DNA of 64,000 nt from Xylocopa sonorina (taxonomy: Eukaryota > Arthropoda > Insecta > Hymenoptera > Apidae), in assembly GCF_050948175.1 (NCBI RefSeq), contig NC_135195.1, positions 1,729,001 to 1,793,000 of the forward strand, written 5' to 3'. Positions 52,031 through 64,000 of the stretch are shown piece by piece (the stretch's first letter is position 1; each line of letters opens with the position of its first letter). Both the position numbers and the translations under genes were made by a program. The notes under the pieces are model-generated. The model was not told where the DNA came from. It did not search any database and worked only from the letters and a program-made list of their open reading frames with translations.

Positions 52031-52127
52031 TAATCAATATTCGGGACTATTCCTAAGAATATGTACGTACGTGTGTAAAATAATCAGTACATTCGAGAAT
52101 TTTCCTAAGAGCACGTATGTGTGTAAA
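52031..52127. repeat. 50-bp tandem duplication, diverged
   Basis: Copies at 52031-52080 and 52081-52127 share TAATCA...ATTCG...TCCTAAGA...ACGTATGTGTGTAAA-type sequence with several differences, giving perhaps 80 percent identity by eye. Confidence 0.75.
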
Positions 52128-52635
52128 TGTGAATGTTTGAAAATAAGAAAATGCATAATTTCGAGAAGGTTGGACGAATAATTTTATATAAAGAATATGT
52201 GTATGGAAAAAAGTCAATCTTTAAGGGAAAAGCAACGGTGCATTACGTTATTAAAAATAAACTTCTATTACTTTTACTATACAATTGGAATAGTATTCTG
52301 AAGATTAACCTACTATAATTTATCAAAAAATATTTTGAACGTAGAAGTTGACTTTTGATATCATTTTCAATGCTTTCTTCATTGTATGAAATCTGTTCAT
52401 AAATGGAGAACTACATTCACCAGCAAGTAAATCGACTCAATCTCCAGATACGCACATAAGGTAAATTTTGGACAAAAGACATATTAGTTTTTAATTATTA
52501 GGCATTTAGCTTTAAATTGATATCAACATCATAAAAATTGGTCCACTATTTTTTAAATTATGTGATCTGAATTCTAATGAACAAAAAAAACTAAAATATT
52601 CTTCCTTTGGAAACGATGTTTTTTATTAAATTAAT

Positions 52636-52777
52636 ACCAAAAATTTGAATTTAACATTACTTGGTGTTAGCTGGAAAATATGCCTTTTTGATCATCGTTA
52701 ATTGCAGGGAGGGCAACATCAAGTATCGAAATGTAATAAATTAAATAAATTTTCAATGTTAAATTCAAATTTTTGGT
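52636..52777. repeat. Inverted repeat, 23-bp perfect arms (MITE-like)
   Basis: ACCAAAAATTTGAATTTAAC begins the left arm (52636-52658); its exact reverse complement is at 52755-52777. The spacer is 96 bases, AT-rich and non-coding. The form suits a very short inverted-repeat element. No clear target duplication was identified. Confidence 0.85.
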
Positions 52778-55700
52778 TTAAGCTTTACAAAACAACAAGC
52801 TTATTACAAAATAATAGTCATAATAATCTATAATATTATTGTGAACACCATGTATGTATAATAGAAGCATAGCCAGTTGGTATTGGTGAAGAAACAGTTA
52901 TCAGACGTGTAACCAATTGCTACAATATTTATGTATTAACAGTTGATTAAAGTATTCTAAATAGTTGTTGGTAATGTATTTAAATGACCGAGGAACGGCA
53001 GATTGGAGCGCCAGATATTTAGTTTCATATTTTGACCTACTACAAACAGCCAATTCGCAAATGGTGAATTACAACGTCAACTTTGCGAATTTTGCGATAG
53101 CGCTACTATTTATTCTGATTAAATATATATTCGGTGCATCAACGAAGAGATAGCACAGTCTCGAGGGCGTAATCGAACATCCGGTGCCGTTCATTTGAAT
53201 ACGCAATGCGTAAATGCAACGCGAGCGCTGCAAATGGAATGCGGTACTTGGGAATTTCGAAATAAAATGCTCGTAGCCAGAGTATCTTTCGATTATTCGT
53301 TTCGTAGATTTCGATGGCCGGAAAGAAGGTGGAGGGGAGGGATGGAAGGATAGCGGATAAAAATCAGGACGAGTCAACGCAAAAATGACAGTTTTCAGAG
53401 GATCGAAGGAAACGCCAATGTTTCCAACGCTACAACATATTTCTGTTCACGACATCACTCTAATCGATACTACCAAAATAATTATACCGATGGTACTTTA
53501 TAACCGCAACTTATAATCGTATAAACTATTTAAAATCACCAGTTTTGTGAATCAATATTGTAGATTATTTATTTATACAATTTTTCTTCAAACGTAAAGT
53601 GTTATCGATAATAGTTGATATATTTTTCAATCGTAAATTAGCATTAAAGTATCTGTTGACTATTTTGATTATTTCTAATTAATTTTTGAATTAGGTAAAT
53701 ACTTGTACGAATGAAGAAAACCAACTTCGATATAAATATCGAATCTTTCACTTTAAATAATCAAAGCTTCAATTTAAGTAGGTATACATTTTCTCAGAAC
53801 TATCGAACGAAATCTAAACTAATACATTCTAGTTTCCTCTGGGAAAAATCTGTGAGCTTAATGTTTTACCTGGAAACGTTTCATAGAACGAGCATTACCG
53901 TATCCTCCACAGAAGCGGGATCAACTAGATACAAGATGGTGTGTTTACTTGTAACGAAGGAAACCTGCATTTGCTGTACACCGCACCTCAGGGAGTAATT
54001 GAAACCCCCTTCAACCCCATTCTATTTAGCATAGCTTGCGTTCCCAAAACGCAACGTGAACACGATTCCCCGGTATAAATAATCTTAAATCACGGAGAAA
54101 TGCAGGTTTATATCGCGTCACGCTTCTTCTGTTCACTTTGAATAAGTCCTCTCCGAGGGATCAACGGTTCCTAACTACGCTAACGACGTTACTAATATAT
54201 GCTTTGACGAATAACCATTTTTTCATTTCTATTGTATATCAACTAAGTTAATAGCTTTTTAATTTAATTCGGTTTCCTTGGGATTATCAAATTCAATCGA
54301 TTTTGAACAACGAATTAAAAAAGGTGACTGTTCAATTATATCGAACGGGAAACGCAATCTGCGTTCCATTTCTGTTATCAAATACATGTGAGTTCTGAAT
54401 GTTTTTCAGATATTTAAAGAACGCGATTGTGCTTCCAGACGAGAGACTTCGTCAGATTAAATGAATGCAAACAGCACTGAAACTGTACGATTACGTAGAG
54501 AAATGAGATCGTAATTTGAAAACATCAGAAAAACAGTAAAAGGGGTTTTAATCTTTTAAGTTAACCTTCACTTCTTTGATGTCGTTCGCACTTTAATTTA
54601 TTTTGCGTTTATCCAAATTAGATCTTTGAAGAATTTCTTGAAGGTTAGAGAAGATATTTTTTTGCGATATTTAAAATAATGTGAAAGAAAACTGACTTCT
54701 TGAGTTACGAACAGAATATAATATTTTTAATTATTCAATTACAATGTTAGCGGGTTACTACTTATTAGGCTGTTATAAGGCTAACGTAACCAGAGCTAAT
54801 AATAGAAAAAAATGATTAGAGGAAAGTAAACTATTAAAAATAACTAAAACATGGTGCACGCTAATTAATTTTCTTTTAAAATTTCGCATTCTTGATTACA
54901 CAATCATTTCCAAACAATAATTCATTTTGCATTATATAGCAGAAACCGTCTTGAAGAAGTAAACGTATAATTAAGTACGCACTATGTATATTAATTATAA
55001 CGTAAATATTTTCCTATTAATTATATTCAGATTTGCATTTGCAGGAAAACAGAGTTAAAGCTGCAGGAAGGAAGCAATAAAAGGTACGGAATGGGGAAAA
55101 AAAGGAACGCGAAACAGCGTTTCTTTGCGCTGCCATTAACAAACTGTCTATCGACGTCTGAAGCACGACTTTCACAGAGAACCTTATATCGCAACTCAAT
55201 AACTTCAAACGTAATTCCTTTCATTCCGGTAGAGTATCGTTGGCAGAAAGGTATCGAAGTTGTATTGAACGAAACAAGAAAGAATACCTTGTCCCCTGAA
55301 ATGACACGTGTCACGGTAAACATTGCGCTTGTATTTTGTACACAGACGCGGAGAACACGTACGACACACGTGGCGTCAGTGGCCGAAGCTAGCCTCGTAC
55401 TTGTCGGTGAAATGGAGGAAAACCACGATCGCTAGTCACAGTCACAGTCACAGGGGAACGATCGATCAGTACGCCATTCAATGTACCAGTACGCACTGCG
55501 TGCGCCAGTAATGCAATAAGAGCCACGACTATTTGCATACTGCGATGCTGGATTGGAGGTAACGCGACGTTTCATTCCAATTGCGGAAATGAAATCGCCG
55601 AATCCTATACGCGTTTAACCTTACTTCGCTTTTCTTTCCTGCTATAGGCAAAAGTCAAGATGTATACGCGATGGTTCAAAGATGGTTTTCCAATCAAAAT

Positions 55701-56600
55701 TTTTAAGCTGTTAATCACTCGATATCGTTTATAATGTGTATAATTTTTGTGTTGGCGTTGAAAAGATGTTTGAAAACATATATTTGAAAATTACAGTTTA
55801 TTATAGACGACAATATAGAAGTTACACAACAGTGTAAGAAATTTTATTTATCATTATTCTACACTGTACTATATTTATAACAAATACGTATATACAAATA
55901 TATATTCGTAACAAATACAGTTATAGCAAGATTCGGTTGTAAGAAAAAAATTGCAATTGTTAAAAATTAGGTTATTGGAGCAAAAATACTCTTTGCCTTA
56001 CATCTTTGTCTTACGGATTTATGTTATAAATATTTTATAATTCATACCTCGTACCGGACATTACGCGGACAGGAATTAGTATGACTCAAAACTTTGGTGT
56101 TAATTACGACTGTTTCATGAATTTGAGGCGCAGTACAAGTTGAATTTTTAATGGCATCCCACTGAAATTGCCTGCTAAACTTAATATTTAATTTTGACGA
56201 GCTACGGTATTTTACTTGGGAACTTTATGTTTTCAACTTGTTCGATTCAGAGTGACGGTTCTTTGACATTTGTTTGCAGTGCTCGCTAATTAGCTATTTT
56301 CTAGTTTACCAAATCGACGAATGATCACAACATCAAATTTCAAAATTAATTAATTTCTTAACGTACTTGCAACATATATCTACTAGCAAAATTTTTAAAA
56401 TAAGAAGACTCTGTCTGTTTGTGCCAATTAAAAATATATTAATTAATTAAGACAAATGTTCCGTAAATTTACTAGTAAAAATACGTGTATAACTAATTTA
56501 AAAAAAAAATTAATCAATAGGTGACAGCTACGATTCTGTAGTCACGCAGTTGTTTAGGATTCGTAGAGATCGTATATTTCTGTCCCAAAATTACAATACG

Positions 56601-56680
56601 AATTAGTTCGATTAGAACAGTTCGCTAGAACAATTCAGTTCGTTTAGAACAGTTCAGTTAGAGCAATTTAATTAGAACCT
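56601..56680. repeat. Degenerate tandem repeat around TTAGAACAGTTC
   Basis: About five imperfect units of 13-19 bases, e.g. ATTAGAACAGTTCG and TTTAGAACAGTTCAG; possibly a decayed minisatellite. Confidence 0.75.
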
Positions 56681-56899
56681 ATAGTTGAGTTAGGACGGTT
56701 AAGCAGTACAAGTACGCGTAGCTAGTGAGAACGTTCAGCACCGTCTCCGAATATAATTGTGAAAATATTCAACTAAATTAAATAATATTGTAGATAAGCA
56801 ATAAAATTCTGACCGAAACGAAGAAATTGAAATAAATTGATGCTCGGCAGAAGAAAAATGAAATGGTAGTAACGAGTGCAGCTATGTATGGGTGCGTGA

Positions 56900-57240
56900 A
56901 TTAAGAAGACAAAGGGGTAGAATTTTGCGGCAGTAGGCCACGATACCGCAGCTACGTTGGAATTATCGCGCGACTGCTCGGATTTTCGCCTCGCCTTGCC
57001 ACGCGGTTATGCCAACAATTATTATTTCGCTAATATTCGCAGGGCAAAGAAATCTACTGTTACAGGCCATTGCGTCCTTCGCGCATTTAGGTCGTAGCCG
57101 TTTCACCGTTGCGGGAATTGAAGCCTCGCCCGACGCTTTCTACCTAATAACGGATGATCATTATAAATAAATTACAGGCTCGGCTGATAAATTTCTGGGT
57201 AACCGTTGCGGTTAAATAAATATATGGGCTGAGAACGTTA
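56900..57240. promoter_or_regulatory. Candidate regulatory island
   Basis: GC/CpG-richer and non-repetitive, with ATAAATTACAGG and TAAATAAAT cores in its last third. No coding signal. Inferred only from composition. Confidence 0.17.
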
Positions 57241-60200
57241 ACGACTCTGATAAATTACAGGACGTAAAATATATTAAGTATTATACTATACTGGTCATCA
57301 GTATTGGAACATTTTCAAAGTAAGTAATTATTTCTTAAAAACGTTTATGCACATTTTCTGTAATACATATGTATATGAAAATTTTCGTTTTCATCTATTT
57401 TCATTTCTTGTATCAAAGTTTATTATATTATGCGTCGAAATTCTTATACATATAATATTTATTACAGTACTAACTATATTAACAAAGGCTATATCCTACT
57501 GTATTTATCTAAATATACTTAACCTGTAGTTTTGAAGATGCCGTGGTAAAGTGGTGAATTGTATTGAATTATTGAAAAGTGTCATATCATTTGATAATTT
57601 TACTAAATCTTACATTCTCCATTTTTAATCCTATTAATGAATATATAATTTATTACACTGTCTTTCCTTTAAGTGTACCATAAATGACACTGTATCTTTA
57701 AATGTTTATAAATAATTCTAAAAATGAAAAGCACAGTGCAGTCCTTGATGAAAAAGACAATGAATGCAATAAACTTATTTGAAAATGAAAATGCATATGA
57801 AAAAAAAATCACTCCTTACGTTACATTTTTGACTTTTTTTTTAATGTACAATAACTCCTGTTAATCATACTGCCTGTACTACCTTCATCTGTCACTTAGC
57901 CAAGCGCACTGATCGAATTTTCAACTCGATCCCATATTGAATCATCTCCTTTTCTTTTGTACCGTAAGTTACGAGTACGATTATTTCATTGATGAGGTAT
58001 TATTGAGCTTGATAAAATAAATTCTACTAAATCGATCCATTAATTGGAATGAAAATTAAATTTTAATTACAATTGCTATTTCTAAATATATCGCGAATGA
58101 AATTTCACGAAACGATTTTACACGACGACAGCATGTTTGAGAATCTCTTTATATTTATTAATATAAAATAAAATTCTGTACATATATACGTGTATGATAT
58201 ATTAATTAAGTTCTTAATTAAAACTATGATTATTGAAATTATGTTCCATAATTGAAACTTCTGCGAAAACGTCTGCAGTGCATTTGTTTTCAAACAATAA
58301 ATTATAGTAAGCAATAAAAAAATAATCTCTCAGCAGGAAACAAATTGTACAATATTTATTTCGCAGGCTGAATATTAAATTGGGTAGAAACTTTTCTATA
58401 TCCTATTTTCCACGTAGATTATCTCTCCCCTTCAATGAAATATTTTCGAAATTCGTTTCGCAAAATCTAACGAAAAGCTATTGTTTCTAAACAATATGAT
58501 AGGGATAATAGCTGGTCGTATTTTGCTAGTTGAATTTTAAATTCTTTTGAAGTTCCTTCTCTCCTATCGCAATGTATATATACAGTTGGAACACGCCATA
58601 TAAAATGACGGGAGGTTCTTTTTGTACTATGGAAACGGCAATTGCAGCTCTTCTCTAAAATTTCGTTGATTTGGTAATTTTATTGGAGGTTCTTGCACAG
58701 ATGTCGTGATAATTATTCCGAATCGAAAGTATAATTCTGCCAGACAAAATAAGTCTGTTTAAACCATTACGCAATACGAGCGAAGCTCTCTTTTCCTTTG
58801 CGTAATAAAAACTCAATAATCTTGTAAAGGAAAACGTTTGGTCCAATACCACGTATCTCCTTTTTCCACTTTAAAATTAATGAAATCGTTACTCAACTGT
58901 AATTTCATTTGGCTGTCTTATTGCTGAGTTAATAAAAATAGAGTTATATAAATATTCAATTGAAATCAATACTTTATTGATAGGAAGAGAAATATCGCGT
59001 TTCAACAAGTTTGATGAACGAAGAATTTTGAATCAATGGATGTATAATAAACAAATAGCATAAGGAAGCATAATTACTTGAAATAATGAAAATATCCAAA
59101 ATCAATTTCCTTTTTAGATCAATTTAGGACAAGTATATTACAGTATAATTACAAACGGATCGTTTAATAATGAGAAATTCAGATATTCTTACCTTTCTTC
59201 ACCGCCTTCGGTGCCATTTCGATCACAGAGAATTTCCACGATTTCCCATTTCCTGATTTCCGATAGCACGTAATGTTCGCCATTAGAAACCTTATCTTCG
59301 GAATGCTTTAATCGGAAACGTAACTACGAACAGGAGGATAGTTATTTTGAATGTATAATTCCTATTTATATCCTTTTTATCACATATGCTGAAATTTGAA
59401 TTTTCTATAGTATGCCATTGAATTACCTTCGAAGAATTTTGCCTTCCTTCTTCCTACAACTTGCATCTGCTAATTAATTATTTACGATTTTATGTTTGAA
59501 GTGTTCTAATCAAAATCACGAATAAACGTATTGTTTGTGAATTTTAATTTAAATATTTGAACCTAATTCATCTGTATATATATAAAGTATTTGCAAATGC
59601 ATAGTAAAGAAAAAATTGTCAACTGCACAAGAGTGATATAAAATAAAATTGGTTATTTCTTTAATTTAACATAACTTGTTATTTGATCTAAATATTCATC
59701 AATTTAAAACGATAAAAATGAAATAAAAACTTAAAATATAGATAAACTTCATTTATATTATATATATTTTAAATACCAGGTAATTTATTCCTTGAATTTG
59801 ATAGTACATGTATTTTGGCGATTGCAAATTTTCTAAGGTAATATACCTATTAATTCGTATGAACATTGATCGAATATGTCCTGAATATTCTGGATATACA
59901 TATATTGAGAAACGCATACATTTCGTTTAATGCATGTTATGTGCGTTTACTTTGGCATCTGATCATATATGTACCTATACTACTGACTGTTAATATCTCG
60001 TGCGAGTACTGCATGTTGGCTACCGATGTTGAAACAATTCTTCTTTAATTTTGAAATTTAATAAGAGACTTAATGAAGTGCAATTATGTATTTAAAGGTA
60101 TCGCAATACGTTTTGCATACTTATACGCAAACGTGATTTAGTTATAACAGATGCTAAAGGTTCTCCTACTGAACAGTGACCGTACTACCTGCATCCATAA

Positions 60201-60954
60201 ACATAAGATGTAAAATGTTGTATTTTCGTGCGATAATGGTTATTTTCAATTAGAAACAGAAAAGAAATAAAATTTTCTATAAATTTTTTAGTTTCTTAAA
60301 ATAACATTTTATCTTATAATTTAAATGTTTTACAATTTTACTTGATCTGTTAATCAAAATGCATTTTTGTTCTTAATCTGTAAAAGAAAATAATGAATGA
60401 TTCATTTGCAAAATTTTGACGATTTACATATATTTTCTTGCTCATCTCACTAATAGTCGTTTTAGAAGAACATTTTAGAGCTATAAATCATCCGCTTTTT
60501 CTTCATAGTACACATTATACGTAGTTTAACGTGCGACTTTGAGAACCTAACGATAAAGTGTATACTGTATGATGTGCAACGTGTGTAGCAATTTTATGAT
60601 AAACAATTTCTTCGAAACTGGAGGAAGACAATAACAATATGCGAGAACGATGCAATACTGTGAGCGATGCAGCAAGTACTCTCGCTCTCGTTGTGAAGAC
60701 TTGAATGTATGTTGTTTAAGAAACATTGAACAAAGTTTTTCGGAACTTTTTGTTCGGAAATATATATTTTACATTGTTATAAAATTCAAATAGTAAGATT
60801 ATTCTAATTATTGCCATATTTTATATAAATGATATTCAATATATCTGATAATAAATTTTTGTATAAATATTTCACGATTTTTTTCTAGTAAAATCATTGT
60901 GGTACAAAAGTTTTAAGACACTCATTGCTTTTATTGAAACTACTTATCGTAGTT

Positions 60955-61466
60955 TATGATCCTTCATCTATATTATGATCAAAAAGTACCTGGAATTAGT
61001 CAGTAAAACGAAAACGGTTCAATCGTTCATCCATATTTATTTTATTCCCTTCAAAGTATGCTTCTTTAAATCGCCTTCAGCTCCTTCTACGAATTCTTCT
61101 TTATTGCCTGAATCGTCTCAAAAGACTTTCCATGAAGTGGTAACTTGAGTGATGGAAACAGGAAAAAGTCATACGGGACCATGTCAGGTGAATGCGGAGG
61201 TTTTTGGTCAAATAGTCGCGTACAAATGCGCTTCAACCGATCTCATCCACCGATCCGAACGAGACACCAAGATCAACTGCTATCAAATGTAAATCATCAA
61301 CTACACTACAACCCGCTTTAAATTCTTTCTACCACTCGTATACTTATGTGTTCTACATTATCGAATTCCCTTAGCCTACCGTTAACATTTTCAACATTTC
61401 CGTACATGATATTTTGTTAGAAATACCAAATTTCAGGCAGTCTCTTTGCTCAATTAAATTCGACAT
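60955..61466 (-). mobile_element. Internally deleted mariner transposase pseudogene
   Basis: Read on the minus strand, an ATG at 61466-61464 starts MSNLIEQRDCLKF, followed by NKISCTEMLKML, EWxKEFKAG and, after several stops, VVDDLHLIAVDLGVSFGSV. Together these are the N-terminal helix-turn-helix half of a mariner transposase. Around 61205 the sequence jumps to PPHSPDMVPYDFFLFPSLKL and then HGKSFETIQAIKKNS, the third catalytic Asp region and C-terminal part. The middle, with the first two catalytic Asp residues, is gone. Stops and frameshifts are frequent. It belongs to a different mariner group from the element at 50.8 kb. Terminal repeats were not identified. Confidence 0.82.
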
Positions 61467-62159
61467 AGCAAAATTCCCAGAGTACACCAAACAATGACTT
61501 GTTTACTAAGTTATTACGCATAAACTATCTGACATATTGCGCTTAAAAAGAGATATATGAACAATTGACAGATGTACCGACGTAGAAAAAAATATGATTT
61601 TAACAATATTGCAAGCGCGATTCATTCAAATGAGAAATTCCTAATGTACATTTGGTTTTTAATAAAACTATTATTATGTCAGTAGTGTACACTTTTAGAG
61701 TCTTGTAAAGTTTGAAATAAAATGCCTCTATTTCGTATTCTTCGAATATAGATTAATTTTCGTAGATCTACTCTACTACTTTACTTTAATACTTTTGAAT
61801 TAATTTTATTTTTTTAACTTGATACATTTATTGATGTTATATACAAACATTTCTACTATTTATAGAATAAAATGTTACACTTACTAGTATTCGCAGGATT
61901 GAAATGAACAAAAAATGCTTATTACAACGACAGTGTATTGTGGCGACCACCGTAGTCGCCTTTGCACCTCGTGGCGCAGGACGGTAGAAAATACTTGACC
62001 CTCGATGCGAAGAGATTGGAGGCACTAAACATATGTTTGACTCCAAACTTTCTCTTCGTCTTCGAGGGTTAGGGGGCGAAAATAGATATAATGTGAGGGA
62101 AAGGAGCCCTCAAGAATCAGTTAACACTTTGCCGGCCGCACATTTCTCGAGTCGCCGTT

Positions 62160-62396
62160 GCGCTGCCGCCGGCGAGATTCAGGTTCATAGTCAACTTCTG
62201 ACCAATCATCTGTCACGGAAATCTCTTCGTCACTAATCTCTTACGAATCACTAATTATTGGTCTTGCATTATTTTTGAATAATCTTACAACGATATCGCT
62301 CCCGCTGTCCAAATCACTGTCACTATCACTATCACTATCTGAACTATTCTTCACGTCTGATAACAGATCAGCATACATTTCCTCACTGTATGACAT
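62160..62396 (-). pseudogene. Truncated piggyBac-like transposase N-terminus
   Basis: ATG at 62396-62394 begins MSYSEEMYADLLSD, then a Ser-Asp repeat tract and SGSDIVVRLF. A TAA interrupts after PIISDS, but the same frame continues with acidic EISDEEISVTDDWSE. Acidic, Ser/Asp-rich N-termini are usual in piggyBac transposases. The DDE catalytic domain is absent. Confidence 0.65.
62317..62340. repeat. CACTAT hexamer repeat
   Basis: Codes for the Ser-Asp tract of the transposase remnant on the minus strand. Confidence 0.8.
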
Positions 62397-62741
62397 TTCG
62401 AAAAATATTTTATAATTTTTAAAAAATTTAACGCAAGCTTCCGATATTCGAAGGCAGCGAAAGACAGTGTCAAACTAATCGAACAAGCATCCGATTCGAT
62501 GTGGCCGGCAAAGTATTTAAAGAATTCAATAATACACAATCTGGTAAATTGGGAGGGGAAAACAATTGAAACCACAGTTCCTCATTCGTCAAACATTGCT
62601 TTGCAACAATGTATCTCGCAACACAAACATGAAAATTAAGCATAACCGCTGGAGAAAGAAAAGTCACGCGTACGTGACAGCGGCCGGTAACGGTTGGCCA
62701 AAAAAGTCACGTATACGTGACAGCGGCCGGCAAAGTGTTAA

Positions 62742-64000
62742 GATTTGCGCAGCATAGCGCCCCTACATAGAGCGAGTACCAAGTTTGTTATTTGTTAAAA
62801 TAAATTATTTGTTTCGTTATTCCGAACGAGCATCATTCAAAGTATTATAAAAAAAATGTTATATATTATTGAATATGTGGCGGCCTCCCGACACTCGCCA
62901 CGAGAGGGACATCACCGCTTACAGTTTCCCGAAAGTGCGTAATTACCTATTCGTTTCAATATATACAACTTCTAAGGCAGGGGCTGCTAGGTAGCCTTAC
63001 TCTCCTCCTTCATCCGTAACAAAACCGAACTAACGCCCTTCATATATATTAAGAGAATATTGAAACATTTGTACATATACGGTTTCTTATGTCACTTAAT
63101 ATTTCTTAACACTCCTTATTCTCTTCTTATCGGTCAGAGTAGCCAACGATTGTGACCAACGTGGTCATACATGTATATACGTTGTGACCTACAGGAATAT
63201 ATCCTACAGTATGTGATTAGTTAGAAAAAGGTGATAGAATTGTTGCGTTGACAACACAGATAAAATGAAAATATAGATCATCTAAGGTTCACAAACATGA
63301 CCAAAGAAAGGGTACGCTAGTTAAACAATGTTATAGCAGCCCAATGGCATGCCAAAGACTCAAAGCTCGTGTCACAATGAACAAACAGTCATTTGCGTTA
63401 GATTTCAACGAATGCTTCGGTACATTAGAACGTAAATTGAAGATACCATACGCGTTAATAAACGCGGCTACCTTACCGGCCACTCTCACTTACACACCCC
63501 TTCGTCCACCTCTGAGTTACGAAATACCACGTGGTAACCATTGTGCACAACACGTAGCGCTGTCGTAACGCGGTCGGCTCCCATCACTGATTACAATATT
63601 CAAATTTTCCGATCTCCATATGCACGCGCGTGTACGCAATCGTGTGGTTACCACGATGCGTCGTCAATGAAAACGACCGACGCCTACGACGGATCTCTAA
63701 CTCCGAGGGAAGTATCTTCGACGCTCGTTACGCGAATTTCAATTCTACGGACCGGAGTTCCTCGATTCTATTCTCTTCGCCGTAACTTGTGCACCGATCG
63801 ATTGATAATGCTGGATTGATAAAACAGTAGCGCAATCGCACGCCCTATCAAAATTTAATACTTTTCATTGTCGCTGAAGTGGGCCAATTGAACTTGCTTC
63901 AACTTGCCCTATATGGTGTATGTGTAAGCAAGTTGATTCTAACAAATAGCAATCAATTTTATTTTTATGCTTAGAGTGTACCAGAATAATTACATGTGAA
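62742..64000. other. Terminal stretch without recognised gene
   Basis: A GC-richer piece at 62876-63050 begins TGTGGCGGCC and is reminiscent of an LTR end, but no matching end was found. A second GC/CpG-rich piece (63340-63820) has frames of 74 and 92 codons without known family. The direct repeat CCTACAG flanks an 8-base spacer near 63190-63211. Confidence 0.4.

Larger units (their letters stand above)
51188..60954. other. Intergenic stretch without recognised genes
   Basis: AT-rich with a duplicated unit (52031), a hairpin (52636), a degenerate tandem repeat (56601) and a GC-rich island (56900-57240). Short frames up to 114 codons (55091-55435) have no known family. CAGTCA is repeated at 55436-55453. 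Confidence 0.5.
62125..62737 (-). mobile_element. Non-autonomous piggyBac-like element with TTAA duplication
   Basis: Bounded by TTAA at 62121-62124 and 62738-62741. Terminal inverted repeats CACTTTGCCGGCCGC are perfect over 15 bases (62125-62139 and 62723-62737). TTAA target duplications are the hallmark of piggyBac elements. Inside, the minus strand carries the start of a transposase (62396 downward) and the rest is missing. At the right end are two copies of a palindromic unit, GTCACGTATACGTGAC (perfect, 62706-62721) and GTCACGCGTACGTGAC (about 62662-62677), each followed by AGCGGCCGG. At 613 bp it is a deletion derivative that would depend on another element's transposase. Confidence 0.85.

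Noticed and set aside
62876..63050. LTR beginning TGTGGCGGCC
   Set aside because: No second copy, no CA end or primer-binding site found; similarity to 61939 covers only about ten bases.
1..64000. tRNA, rRNA genes and CRISPR arrays
   Set aside because: I looked for B-box/T-arm motifs such as GGTTCGAATCC and for regularly spaced repeats and saw none; CRISPR is not expected in this kind of genome.

Overview
This is a gene-poor, AT-rich window of an animal nuclear genome, almost certainly an insect. It holds one spliced gene that I recognise with confidence: a two-immunoglobulin-domain cell-surface protein of the arthropod Dpr (defective proboscis extension response) family, on the + strand. 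Long introns, CpG that is not depleted, GC islands in AT-rich DNA, and small fossils of mariner, piggyBac and LTR elements suggest Hymenoptera, perhaps a bee. That last step is inference.

Layout. 1-23.8 kb is mostly non-coding with GC/CpG islands. It holds a weakly supported exon candidate at 4066-4228 and a possible promoter/5'UTR island at 6890-7510. From 23825 to 38592 five exons with matching splice phases encode about 280 residues: an N-terminal linker, Ig1, Ig2 and a C-terminal hydrophobic tail that looks like a GPI-anchor signal. The exons are separated by introns of 369, 11332, 1012 and 1213 bases. The signal-peptide exon was not found with confidence and may lie in the first 23 kb or before the window. 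A poly(A) signal lies at 38728-38733.

The 11-kb intron carries the 5' end of a minus-strand LTR retroelement (27843-28782). From 38.7 kb to the end I see no cellular gene. The region has a decayed gag/protease retroelement (41230-42636) ending in a long imperfect hairpin (42637-42757), a deleted mariner (50792-51187), a hairpin/MITE-like repeat (52636-52777), a second deleted mariner (about 60955-61466) and a non-autonomous piggyBac-like element with intact TIRs and TTAA duplication (62125-62737). GC-rich islands at 46.9, 48.4, 49.2 and 57 kb are candidate regulatory elements by composition only.

Biology. Dpr proteins bind DIP Ig proteins on neurons and help specify synaptic partners. Large introns rich in control elements would fit such a gene. 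No CRISPR array, operon, tRNA or rRNA gene was seen. The transposon remnants are unrelated to the Dpr gene except by position. I did not find a new multi-gene system; the most unusual structures are the piggyBac-like derivative with repeated subterminal palindromes and the two long hairpins.
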